Shown: one piece after another, positions 12,841-24,130 of the stretch
Position numbering within the stretch: the stretch's first letter is position 1
How the letters are laid out: every line of letters starts with the position of its first letter
Source of the DNA: Ipomoea triloba
Taxonomy: Eukaryota > Streptophyta > Magnoliopsida > Solanales > Convolvulaceae
NCBI RefSeq assembly: GCF_003576645.1
Contig: NC_044930.1
Span: 11,933,754 to 11,997,753, forward strand
Direction: 5' to 3'
Length of the DNA stretch: 64,000 bases
The notes under the pieces: model-generated
What the model saw: the letters and a program-made list of their open reading frames with translations, nothing else
Databases searched by the model: none
What the model was told of the DNA's origin: nothing
Made by a program: the position numbers and the translations under genes

Positions 12841-13098
12841 ATCCTAATGCTTGAGAATCCAATAGCTACGACTGTATATTTGTTATTCGTGAGTTCACAG
12901 ATCGGAGAAGAAGATCGCCATAACCGCCAAAACACAAACAATTCAAATTCACTGTTTTTTTTTATATTAGGAAGTTAACATAGGAAACGGACGTGAATCC
13001 CAAAATAACGCCCACTTACTGCCTAATGGACAAAACGACGTCGTTTTGATTCCTGGTGCACAATGCTACGTCCACCACGGTGCATGGTATAATTTGCG

Positions 13099-13107
13099 AT
13101 CAACATG
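13099..13107. repeat. 9-bp target site duplication, right
   Basis: ATCAACATG, the exact partner of 4021-4029. Confidence 0.93.
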
Positions 13108-13418
13108 TTAGTTTCTTTGAAGAGTGAGATAGTATGTGTACGAAACTTAATTGTAAATGAGTGTAGTGAAATGAAAAAGGAAAACAAACTACTAAGGACA
13201 AAGTGTGTTGTTCTTATTATTGTAATTGTTGCCTTGTTGGGCTTGTAACAAAAATGTTGTTTTGAAAAGGTAATGCATTGATATTTTGTATGACATTGAA
13301 TGGTGAAATGAGCAGCAAACCATATCCATGAAACTGTTGGAAGGCTTAGTGTTGTTTAGAAAGTGATGAACTGGTGTTTTTTATTAACATCTTAATACTC
13401 AATGGACAAAACATATTG

Positions 13419-16400
13419 GAGAAAATATCATTTTTAGTCCCTCAACTATAATACATGTATCAATTTTGGTCCTTGACTATTAAAAATTTCAAATTAGGTC
13501 CATGACTATTCAATTTGTATCACTTTTGGTCCTTGATTATTAACATTTTCAAATTAGGTGCATGACTATTCATTTTGTATCACATTTGGTCCTACCGTTA
13601 AATTTTCCGGCGAAGTCATCAGGAGTGATCGGCATTTTCTATTTTTTTATTATTATTTTTTTATTTTTAAGTTTTTTTATTTAAAAGTTACAGAGTATTA
13701 AAATAATTTGTAAAATAAAAATTCAATAAATTAGTCGGTCACCGGTGACTGCGACGAAAATTTGGCCGGAAAGTTTAACGGCAGGACCAAATGTGATACA
13801 AAATGAATAGTCATGCACTTAATTTGAAAATGTTAATAGTCAAGGACCAAATGTGATACAAATTGAATAGTCATGCACCTAATTTGAAATTTGAGTTTTT
13901 TCCTAAAATGGTCCCTCGACTATTACTCATTCTCAATTTTACATTTCGACTTTCAATTGCACCTAATGTGGTCCCTCGACTTTCAAAAACTCACCCAATT
14001 TGGTCCTCCGTTACATATTCCGTCAGATCAGTGTTAAAATGGAGGGTATTTTCGTCCATTTACCTATTGTTAGCCTAATAAACATTGAGAAATAGTTGAG
14101 GGACCGTTTTGAGGATAGTCAAGGGACCATTTTGGGAAAAACTATTTTATTTATTTCATTTTTGTTTATTTTCATTTTTAGACTCTATAAAATTAGAATT
14201 TCTATACATTTTTTTTCTTACAAATATAAATACTTAAAATCGTGCAATCCATCCTAAAAATTTTTAACTTTTTTTACAGACTTTTTCCATCTATCTAAAT
14301 ATACAAACTATTCCTATGCAGATTTACAATAAGTTTCGTAAATTTTATAAATACTCATTTTTTAAGCACCGATTAAAATAATTCCTAGTCACATCCTTAA
14401 TACTAAATATATTACTTTGGATTTTTTATAAATAAGATATAATATTATTAAACTCAAATAATTAAAAATAATGTGCGCACATCACAAAAGATTTTATGAT
14501 TGACTTAAAAATTAACTATAAATTTTATTGTTGAATACAAATTGACAATTATTAAACATTATTTTTAATAATTATTGTGTCCCGTGTAATATACTAAAAT
14601 TATTAGGTAGGATTTTTATAATTAAGGTATAATTTAATTAAATCAAAATTTTTAAAAATAATGTGTCCACATTACAAAATAAATTATACTTGCCTTAATA
14701 ATTAATAATTAATAAAAAAAATAAGAAGAGGAAAACATATAAAAGATGTCATACAATATCTTAAATAATGTAAAATAATATAAAATTTAATAATTACTTC
14801 GAAATCAAATACAGAAAATATTGCAGGAAACATTGACGAGATTTTACTTTCGGCTCACCTGAGAAGTTTACTAGAAAAATTTACCTTTCGGTCCAATATT
14901 TTCCCTACATTTTACACTCTTTGGGTGTCTACGCTTGAAAAAAAATATTATTTTCAATGGTAAAAGTAATATTTAATGTGATACATAGTGATTGATTGTC
15001 TATGAACATAAAAAATTAAAAAAAAAAGTATATGAGTATTTATGAAATTTACGGAACTTATTGTAAAACTTCATAGGAATAGTTTGTATATTTAGAGGGA
15101 AAAGTCTGTAAAGAAAGTTAAAAATTTTGAGGTTGGATTGCGCGATTTTAACTATTTATATTTGTAAGAAAAAATGTATAGAAATTCTATTTTTATAGAG
15201 TGNCACTCTATAAAAATAGAATTTCTATACATTTTTTCTTACAAATATAAATAGTTAAAATCGCGCAATCCAACCTCAAAATTTTTAACTTTCTTTACAG
15301 ACTTTTCCCTCTAAATATACAAACTATTCCTATGAAGTTTTACAATAAGTTCCGTAAATTTCATAAATACTCATATACTTTTTTTTTTAATTTTTTATGT
15401 TCATAGACAATCAATCACTATGTATCACATTAAATATTACTTTTACCATTGAAAATAATATTTTTTTTCAAGCGTAGACACCCAAAGAGTGTAAAATGTA
15501 GGGAAAATATTGGACCGAAAGGTAAATTTTTCTAGTAAACTTCTCAGGTGAGCCGAAAGTAAAATCTCGTCAATGTTTCCTGCAATATTTTCTGTATTTG
15601 ATTTCGAAGTAATTATTAAATTTTATATTATTTTACATTATTTAAGATATTGTATGACATCTTTTATATGTTTTCCTCTTCTTATTTTTTTTATTAATTA
15701 TTAATTATTAAGGCAAGTATAATTTATTTTGTAATGTGGACACATTATTTTTAAAAATTTTGATTTAATTAAATTATACCTTAATTATAAAAATCCTACC
15801 TAATAATTTTAGTATATTACACGGGACACAATAATTATTAAAAATAATGTTTAATAATTGTCAATTTGTATTCAACAATAAAATTTATAGTTAATTTTTA
15901 AGTCAATCATAAAATCTTTTGTGATGTGCGCACATTATTTTTAATTATTTGAGTTTAATAATATTATATCTTATTTATAAAAAATCCAAAGTAATATATT
16001 TAGTATTAAGGATGTGACTAGGAATTATTTTAATCGGTGCTTAAAAAATGAGTATTTATAAAATTTACGAAACTTATTGTAAATCTGCATAGGAATAGTT
16101 TGTATATTTAGATAGATGGAAAAAGTCTGTAAAAAAAGTTAAAAATTTTTAGGATGGATTGCACGATTTTAAGTATTTATATTTGTAAGAAAAAAAATGT
16201 ATAGAAATTCTAATTTTATAGAGTCTAAAAATGAAAATAAACAAAAATGAAATAAATAAAATAGTTTTTCCCAAAATGGTCCCTTGACTATTCTCAAAAC
16301 GGTCCCTCAATTATTTCTCAATGTTTATTAGGCTAACAATAGGTAAATGGACGAAAATGCCCTCCATTTTAACATTGATTTGACGGAATATGTAACGGAG

Positions 16401-16588
16401 GACCAAATTGGGTGAGTTTTTTAAAGTCAAGGGACCACATTAGGTGCAATTGAAAGTCGAAATGCAAAATTGAGAATGAGCAATAGTCGAGGGACCATTT
16501 TGGGAAAAAACTCTTTGAAATTTTTAATAGTCAAGGACCAAAATTGATACATATATTAAAGTTGAGGGACTAAAAATGATATTTTCTC
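13419..16588. mobile_element. Long fold-back (MULE-like) element
   Basis: The termini GAGAAAATATCATTTTTAGT and its reverse complement are flanked by a perfect 9-bp duplication, AACATATTG (13410-13418 and 16589-16597). The arms contain GGTCCTTGACTATT-type words and no ORF. The interior is filled by a second fold-back element. The site lies 3' of the GRF gene, inside the outer MULE. Confidence 0.85.
13893..16513. mobile_element. Fold-back element nested in the previous one, N at its centre
   Basis: It starts GAGTTTTTTCC and ends with the reverse complement. It is flanked by TTTGAAATTT at 13883-13892 and 16514-16523, a 9- to 10-bp duplication. The two arms of about 1.3 kb are mirror images about the single N at 15203. 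The outer 260 bp differ at several positions, while the inner kilobase appears identical. Within each arm a 1.02-kb unit (14181-15202) is itself bounded by 170-bp inverted repeats that start with ACTCTATAAAA. Confidence 0.83.
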
Positions 16589-16763
16589 AACATATTGTCA
16601 TACTGCCAAGTTTTGTTAACATAAAACTGTACACTACACTGCCAATACTGTCAATCTTAATACTCAATGGACAAAGCTATACTGTCAATATAAACATTAA
16701 ACTGTAGAATACACTGCCAATTTCTTTTTTTGAAATAATACACTGCCAATTTCTTATCTGCCC

Positions 16764-16912
16764 AAATAAACAACTACATTGCCAATTTTTGGTCTGCAAA
16801 AATAAACAACTACATTGCCAATTTTGGTCTGCCAAAATAAACAATTACAGTACCAATTTTTGGTGTGCCAAAATAAAGAACTACACTGCCAATATTTGGT
16901 CTGCCAAAATAA
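16764..16912 (+). repeat. 36-bp tandem repeat, about four units
   Basis: Units of 36 bp built on AAATAAACAACTACATTGCC and TTTTTGGTCTGCCA, with one to four differences between units. No function is apparent. Confidence 0.85.
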
Positions 16913-17229
16913 ACAACAAAACAGCACATTGAGCCTGTGAACAAATAAACAGCACTGCCAGTATGTAACAAAATATTGAGGTCTTGTAAATTGAGCTTCA
17001 CTTCCTGATTACTACCAGTGAACAAAACATTAAGCGTGTGAACAATCTAATTACTGCTAGTCTTCCACTTCATCTACATCTTCCATTGGGCTTCACTCTG
17101 TGCAAGCTACACAAGTGAAGGAAGCATTGTCAATTACTTATAAACTACAAACAGATAATGTACATGAATTAATTACATAAGCATTGTGTTCAAATTATTA
17201 CCTGATGTTCCAACAAAACTTTCTTAAGA

Positions 17230-19879
17230 CAAGTCTGTCAGTCTTGCACTTCCTCTACGTCTTCCTCTTCCTCTCCCTCTCCCCTAACAGCAGCAGGTGT
17301 TCTTCCTCTTCCTCTAATAGCAGATTCTCCTTGTTGGCTTAAAAGTGTTGGACAAAATCATTTGTTATGTCTCTTTCCTTTGCATAGCTAACATGTCATA
17401 ATCCTTCCCTTTCTAGACAACTTGCTAACCTCTTCACTCATTTTTTTCTTATTCTTTTCAGTTTCTTCAAGCTTTCTTTTCTTCTTTGGCCTGCCAGTCA
17501 TCTTCCTTGGTACAGGTGCATGGAGTTCTTCACCCTCAGTCCTTGGCCAAAAAATCTCCCCATTTAATGGTTGGATTACATGCTCATATGTCTTCAAGTA
17601 GAGCTCCTTAATATAGCATTCATGCATATAATATTCAGGTTGATGTCCTTTATGAAATATGGCACAAATGCCATGAAGACATGGAATCCCACTCAACTGC
17701 CACAACCTACAAGAACAAGTCATCAATTGCAAATTTATCTTGAATTGTAATGTGCCTTTTTTAATCTCATATCCCTCAACTCCATTGGATATCACTTCTC
17801 AACCTACACTCCCAAGTATGCTCTCATTCAGTTTCTTCAAGACCAATGAGCCATAATTTCCTCTCCAATTTTCAGCCCATACTTTTTTCTTTGCCACCTT
17901 CTTCATTGTTGCAACCCTTATATCCTCAAGCATTGGAATTATGAACTTTGACCTTGCATTCAACACTTTGTTGAATGCCTCATTCAAGTTGTTATCTACC
18001 ATGTCACACTTCACATCTTCTTTGAAGTAAGCCTTGCACCATGATTGCATGGCATATTTGTCAAGATCAACACGGGCAACAACATCTATTTTCTCTAAAG
18101 CCTTCAAGTTTTCAGCTAGTTGTGCTTCATTTGGGGTCTTTGAAATCTGCCAGAAATGAGTCTTTAGTACCTTGCCTCTGTGCCTCTTATTCCAATTGGC
18201 ATGCACATGCCTAGCACAGTTTCTATGTTGAACTCCAGGGAATAGATCTTGAATGACATTGGACAATCCCCACAGTTTAAATAATCAGATTAAAATGCTT
18301 AAGTAACCAGATTAGGGAATGCTAAAACAAATTATAGAATGCTTAAAGAACTAGATTATGCAATGCTAAAACAATTTGTGGAATGTTTAAAGAACCCAAT
18401 TATGGAATGCTTAAAGAAAACACATAATGCAATACTAAAACAACTTATAAAACAGATTTAGAAATGCACCTTTTGTTGATCATTCATTAGAGTCCATTCA
18501 CTGCTATTTGTAATGTCCAAATCTGCCTTCAGAAGCTCCAAAAACCATCTCCATGAAGAGCTATTTTCAATTTCAACTACAGCCCATGCAATTGGATACA
18601 TCTGATTATTCCCAACCCTTCCAACAGTTGTGAGAATTTCACCCTTCAACTTGCCCTTCAAGAAGCACCCATCCGGTCCAATAAACTTCCTACACCCTGC
18701 CAAGAACCCCATATTCATTGCATGAAAGCACACATAAATCCTCTCAAACACCAAGGGTGATGTAGGGACAGTTCTTGTAGTTTTAATCTTCACAGTGGAA
18801 CCTGGATTTGAATTTATACACTCTTGAGCATAATCTCTAAGTCTCTAGAATTGAGTCTCATACCCTATATCCAACTTTTTAAGAATCCCCATTATTGCCC
18901 TTCTACACATACTCATTGTGACATTGATGGAGAACTCATCTTTAACTTTGAATAACCAATAGTAGGATTTTGCATCACCTTCTCTTCAAACTTCCATTCT
19001 TGCCCATTATTGCCCTTCTACACATACACCACTTTTGACTAACAATTCCTAAAGTGAACTGAGAGTTGCATCTATGCTCCAACATTATTGCTTTTACTTG
19101 AAAACACCTAGTCCTTTCTTCCCAGCCTGCACTAATATGAAATGCACACCCCTTCCCTAAACATTCTACCCTAACATACTTTAATCCATTTTTTTTCCAG
19201 AATAGATCCCTCTTTGTGTGTACATCATAACTAATCATGGCAAGCTTGAATTGCACATTATCATCAAAATACATACCTAATTCAACAAATGGTGGATCAG
19301 ACTTTGGATTATACTTGGGGTATTTATCATTGTACTTTGACTGGACTTCATTCCCTTCTTCATCCTGCAATTCTTCTTCAACTGTAGGGGGGTTTTCAGA
19401 ATCATAATAGACAGAATCTTGGGTATCTTCTAAAGGATTATGTGATGGTGACACTGTTGTTTGGGTACAGTTTCTTCACTATTTGTTGCTCTTCTTTTTC
19501 TCCTACCACTACTGTTTTGCACTCTATCCCCCTCACTATCACCCTCAGTTCCCTACTCACTGTGTTTGTCACTAGCACTCTCACTTTCTGTTTCTATTTC
19601 ACTGCCAATTTCAGTGTTTCTCCCTTCTTCACTACCAATTTCAGCATCAGAATCAAAGTCACTAACCCCATGCTCACTCCCTAATTCTGCCTCAACCTCA
19701 GGTTGTTGCACTTCACCCCCTTCAGGCCCAGGTAAACATAAACCAACCACTTCAGCTTCATCTACTCCATGTTCTACATAAATCTCACACTTTTTATGTT
19801 GACGAGCAATTTGAGCTAAGTGTAAACTACTTTCATCATTGTGTAATAGTTTTAATTTTTTAAAGGGCTCAGAGACCAA
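17230..19879 (-). pseudogene. mudrA-type transposase relic of the outer MULE
   Basis: Read on the minus strand from 19879. The N-terminal acidic region is at 19879-19553, followed by the MuDR plant domain (19454-18975, ending CRRAIMG). The MULE catalytic core covers 18793-18458 (IGPDGCFLKG, GNNQMYPIAWAVVE) and 18266-17799 (CARHVHANWNKRHRGK). A SWIM finger (CSCRLWQLSGIPCLH) lies at 17795-17600 and a basic C-terminus and zinc knuckle at 17400-17330. Damage is extensive: a TAG and a frameshift near 19470-19553, a partial internal duplication of CATTATTGCCCTTCTACACA near 18896 and 19007, a stop near 18850, an intron acceptor AG changed to GG near 18270, TGA at 17796, and two stops within the CX2CX4HX4C knuckle. 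It cannot encode an active enzyme. Confidence 0.9.
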
Positions 19880-20819
19880 CTTGTAGGTAAGTGATGTTAT
19901 TTTTCCATACCTTTGATCTGCTATATATTTGACTAGATGGAGATAACATATTAAGTCCGGGTCTACTCTCAGCTCACTACCTCAGTCTCACCATTTAAAT
20001 ATTCGAACCTAGGGCTACGCACAAAATTACAACCATGGTGAATTATTAATTCAACAGTTTCATCCATCCTGACAAAAAGAAACATATTCAATGCACATTT
20101 TACACATAAAAAGAAGCAACAGTTTATGGAAAGCATAAACATATAATGAATTATTAACTAGCTATGCAGGACCACAATTGTTAAAGCAACAAACAAGCAC
20201 CCACTGTCTACAAAGCATAAATGTATACTCTAAGCAGGACCACAACACAGTACATTAACATTATATGCATATATTAATCACAGTAGGGTCACATTACAGC
20301 AACATCAAAAACCCCACCACAGATTCAATCTGTCTACTACAGAGCACATGGTTCTGTCTATCACTCTACCTTCCAAGTTAACATAAAATACTCATTAAAG
20401 CAAAAAGTGCGAAAAGTACCCATTAAAGTAACAAGTTCCAGGGGTTAATTACACACACATGCAGTTCTTCGTCTTTCGCAGACTACTCGTCGTTATCGTC
20501 CTCAGAATTTGGGAGGAACTAGCAAGTTGGCGTCGTTCTCATACTTTCGCGATTTGGAGAGAAACTTGTGGTAATTAGAGATAGGATCCTCAAAATTTAG
20601 GGGGGAATTAGCAACTTGTCTTCGTCTTGCCACTTTTCGCAATTTGGAGAGAAAATTTGGGTAATTAGAGTTAGGGTTTGGGTAGGGGGAAATTAGGAGA
20701 ATCTGTTACTTTTTGGGATAATTACTATTTGCTACGCACAAAATTACCATTTATTATTATTTTTTTATCTTACATGGAAAACCAATTAAAAAAAAAACCA
20801 CATAAGCTACCACCGGCGT

Positions 20820-20860
<41 letters not shown>
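19880..20860 (-). other. Upstream region of the mudrA relic, ending in a 40-nt A-tract
   Basis: No further coding exon was recognised. The stretch 20460-20700 has a leader-like composition (TCTTCGTCTTTCGC words on the plus strand) and may hold the transposase promoter. It ends in the A-tract 20823-20860 followed by N. Confidence 0.5.
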
Positions 20861-20861
20861 N

Positions 20862-23346
20862 TAGAATGCTTAAAGAACTAGATTATGCAATGCTAAAACA
20901 ATTTGTGGAATGTTTAAAGAACCCAATTATGGAATGCTTAAAGAAAACACATAATGCAATACTAAAACAACTTATAAAACAGATTTAGAAATGCACCTTT
21001 TGTTGATCATTCATTAGAGTCCATTCACTGCTATTTGTAATGTCCAAATCTGCCTTCAGAAGCTCCAAAAACCATCTCCATGAAGAGCTATTTTCAATTT
21101 CAACTACAGCCCATGCAATTGGATACATCTGATTATTCCCAACCCTTCCAACAGTTGTGAGAATTTCACCCTTCAACTTGCCCTTCAAGAAGCACCCATC
21201 CGGTCCAATAAACTTCCTACACCCTGCCAAGAACCCCATATTCATTGCATGAAAGCACACATAAATCCTCTCAAACACCAAGGGTGATGTAGGGACAGTT
21301 CTTGTAGTTTTAATCTTCACAGTGGAACCTGGATTTGAATTTATACACTCTTGAGCATAATCTCTAAGTCTCTAGAATTGAGTCTCATACCCTATATCCA
21401 ACTTTTTAAGAATCCCCATTATTGCCCTTCTACACATACTCATTGTGACATTGATGGAGAACTCATCTTTAACTTTGAATAACCAATAGTAGGATTTTGC
21501 ATCACCTTCTCTTCAAACTTCCATTCTTGCCCATTATTGCCCTTCTACACATACACCACTTTTGACTAACAATTCCTAAAGTGAACTGAGAGTTGCATCT
21601 ATGCTCCAACATTATTGCTTTTACTTGAAAACACCTAGTCCTTTCTTCCCAGCCTGCACTAATATGAAATGCACACCCCTTCCCTAAACATTCTACCCTA
21701 ACATACTTTAATCCATTTTTTTTCCAGAATAGATCCCTCTTTGTGTGTACATCATAACTAATCATGGCAAGCTTGAATTGCACATTATCATCAAAATACA
21801 TACCTAATTCAACAAATGGTGGATCAGACTTTGGATTATACTTGGGGTATTTATCATTGTACTTTGACTGGACTTCATTCCCTTCTTCATCCTGCAATTC
21901 TTCTTCAACTGTAGGGGGGTTTTCAGAATCATAATAGACAGAATCTTGGGTATCTTCTAAAGGATTATGTGATGGTGACACTGTTGTTTGGGTACAGTTT
22001 CTTCACTATTTGTTGCTCTTCTTTTTCTCCTACCACTACTGTTTTGCACTCTATCCCCCTCACTATCACCCTCAGTTCCCTACTCACTGTGTTTGTCACT
22101 AGCACTCTCACTTTCTGTTTCTATTTCACTGCCAATTTCAGTGTTTCTCCCTTCTTCACTACCAATTTCAGCATCAGAATCAAAGTCACTAACCCCATGC
22201 TCACTCCCTAATTCTGCCTCAACCTCAGGTTGTTGCACTTCACCCCCTTCAGGCCCAGGTAAACATAAACCAACCACTTCAGCTTCATCTACTCCATGTT
22301 CTACATAAATCTCACACTTTTTATGTTGACGAGCAATTTGAGCTAAGTGTAAACTACTTTCATCATTGTGTAATAGTTTTAATTTTTTAAAGGGCTCAGA
22401 GACCAACTTGTAGGTAAGTGATGTTATTTTTCCATACCTTTGATCTGCTATATATTTGACTAGATGGAGATAACATATTAAGTCCGGGTCTACTCTCAGC
22501 TCACTACCTCAGTCTCACCATTTAAATATTCGAACCTAGGGCTACGCACAAAATTACAACCATGGTGAATTATTAATTCAACAGTTTCATCCATCCTGAC
22601 AAAAAGAAACATATTCAATGCACATTTTACACATAAAAAGAAGCAACAGTTTATGGAAAGCATAAACATATAATGAATTATTAACTAGCTATGCAGGACC
22701 ACAATTGTTAAAGCAACAAACAAGCACCCACTGTCTACAAAGCATAAATGTATACTCTAAGCAGGACCACAACACAGTACATTAACATTATATGCATATA
22801 TTAATCACAGTAGGGTCACATTACAGCAACATCAAAAACCCCACCACAGATTCAATCTGTCTACTACAGAGCACATGGTTCTGTCTATCACTCTACCTTC
22901 CAAGTTAACATAAAATACTCATTAAAGCAAAAAGTGCGAAAAGTACCCATTAAAGTAACAAGTTCCAGGGGTTAATTACACACACATGCAGTTCTTCGTC
23001 TTTCGCAGACTACTCGTCGTTATCGTCCTCAGAATTTGGGAGGAACTAGCAAGTTGGCGTCGTTCTCATACTTTCGCGATTTGGAGAGAAACTTGTGGTA
23101 ATTAGAGATAGGATCCTCAAAATTTAGGGGGGAATTAGCAACTTGTCTTCGTCTTGCCACTTTTCGCAATTTGGAGAGAAAATTTGGGTAATTAGAGTTA
23201 GGGTTTGGGTAGGGGGAAATTAGGAGAATCTGTTACTTTTTGGGATAATTACTATTTGCTACGCACAAAATTACCATTTATTATTATTTTTTTATCTTAC
23301 ATGGAAAACCAATTAAAAAAAAAACCACATAAGCTACCACCGGCGT

Positions 23347-23387
<41 letters not shown>
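20862..23387. repeat. Perfect direct repeat of 18335-20860
   Basis: After the N at 20861 the sequence repeats 18335-20860 at a constant offset of 2527 bp. The predicted peptides in both copies are identical, including every stop and frameshift. Both copies end at the same A-tract. A biological duplication this exact in a decayed transposon would have to be very recent. An unmerged contig overlap is more likely. Confidence 0.9.
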
Positions 23388-23551
23388 ACATAAGCTACCA
23401 CCGGCGCCATGTTAGCTATAGAACTGGGAAACGGACAAAAAAGTCTAGGTGGAAAAAAAATTGGTTTGTGCATCGATTTATAGGTTTTAAAAGGTCAGGG
23501 TGCGGGATGAATAATCGAGTATGGTTCATGGTGCCAGATGACACTTTAGCC
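23370..23551 (-). repeat. Right terminal inverted repeat of outer MULE
   Basis: Mirror of 3142-3323, ending GACACTTTAGCC. Changes are a few substitutions and tract-length differences. Confidence 0.9.
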
Positions 23552-23659
23552 AAAAAAATTGTTGCATGTCAATTTTTTTAATTCATCTAACTTTTAAAAA
23601 TAACTATGATATTATTACTACTATGTATAAATTTCTCCCTACATAAATGGTGTTGGTTT

Positions 23660-23789
23660 GCCAAGGACCTTGTGGTCTAGTGGCACCCGGTTGCACCCTC
23701 ATGTGGAAGGGGGTGCGTTCGAGCCTTAGTGGAGGCGCTGCTGTCTCTTTGTGCTTCAGTATGTTTATGAACAGTACTAAAAAAAAAAA
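23660..23789 (+). mobile_element. tRNA-derived SINE
   Basis: About 130 bp. The 5' part has Pol III box A (TGTGGTCTAGTGG) and box B (GCGTTCGAGCC), then a CTCTTTGTGCTTC body and a terminal A11 tract. It is absent from the paralogous position near 475 in the other copy of the segment, which shows it is an insertion. Confidence 0.85.
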
Positions 23790-24033
23790 GTCAAATTTGA
23801 AAAACTAACATAAAACTGAACTAACTTACATTTGCGGAGTTTGAAAAAAAAAATGTTATTGGGTAAATGTCTCACATTTAAATATAATGTTATTAAATTA
23901 ATTAAAACTCACATGTTTAAGAATAATGCATCTATCTCGAGATCCATCAATTTAAAATGAAGAAGAATAAGAGAATAAATTAGTTAAAAACATATCATAG
24001 ATCTACAAAAATTGAACCACAAAGTTTATTATG

Positions 24034-24104
24034 GACCTATTATTTAAATGACACAAAGTTTATTATGGACCTATTATTTAAATGATGGTCTAGAGAGGTT
24101 TTGA
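24034..24104 (+). repeat. 34-bp tandem duplication
   Basis: ACACAAAGTTTATTATGGAC and the following 14 bases occur twice in a row. The related copy near 970-1010 has it once. Confidence 0.85.
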
Positions 24105-24130
24105 TTGTGCTACATTTATGGGTTGGAAAA

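Larger units (their letters stand above)
4030..13098. mobile_element. Inner MULE carrying Ulp1 and FAR1-like genes
   Basis: The element is 9069 bp and is flanked by a perfect 9-bp duplication. Its ends are imperfect inverted repeats. The left end reads CAATTGTTATACC, then ACCACGGTGCACATAGCAAT and an AACGGCGCCGTT palindrome. The right end mirrors this with GGTATAATTTGCG, CACCACGGTGCA and AACGACGTCGTT. It holds two convergent genes, a Ulp1-type protease (+) and a FAR1-like transposase (-). The introns and spacers contain more than twenty copies of TTCTGTGTATT or near matches. Plant MULEs that carry Ulp1-like genes are an established group (the Kaonashi elements of Arabidopsis). The FAR1-type transposase partner here should be compared with them. 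Confidence 0.92.
3565..13248 (+). pseudogene. GRF-type zinc-finger gene split by a MULE
   Basis: Two exons encode a small GRF zinc-finger protein. Exon 1 is 3565-3705 and the intron 3706-3945 has GT/AG ends. Exon 2 starts at 3946 and is interrupted at 4029 by the 9069-bp MULE; it resumes at 13108 and ends with TAA at 13246-13248. One copy of the 9-bp target duplication keeps the frame open, giving a 121-residue product. The finger is CHCG...C then FFGC with C-x7-C and FFLWKD, the usual CxCG-Cx-C spacing of plant GRF proteins. The C-terminal part is a short charged coil followed by a hydrophobic segment (VVLIIVIVALLGL), probably a tail anchor. I chose ATG 3565 because the upstream in-frame codons have no ATG. 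Function is unknown; GRF fingers are inferred to bind nucleic acid. The gene is carried within the outer MULE. Confidence 0.85.
3142..23551. mobile_element. Outer Mutator-like element (MULE), about 20.4 kb as assembled
   Basis: Both ends carry the same sequence in inverted orientation, beginning GGCTAAAGTGTCATCTGGCA and continuing for about 180 bp with few mismatches. Between them lie a mudrA-type transposase relic (-) and a GRF zinc-finger gene (+), arranged convergently. The element sits in an A-rich site (A-tract on the left, AAAAAAATT on the right), so its target duplication cannot be read with certainty. The assembled length is inflated by a second MULE (4030-13098), a fold-back element (13419-16588) and a probably artificial 2.5-kb repeat (20862-23387). 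The element without these would be near 5.6 kb. Confidence 0.88.

Noticed and set aside
20985..22406. A second mudrA relic as an independent gene copy
   Set aside because: Identical in every base examined to 18458-19879 and joined by an N; treated as a probable assembly duplicate.
23660..23725. A genuine tRNA gene
   Set aside because: Boxes A and B are present, but a cloverleaf with an acceptor stem cannot be formed and the sequence continues into a SINE body with an A-tail.
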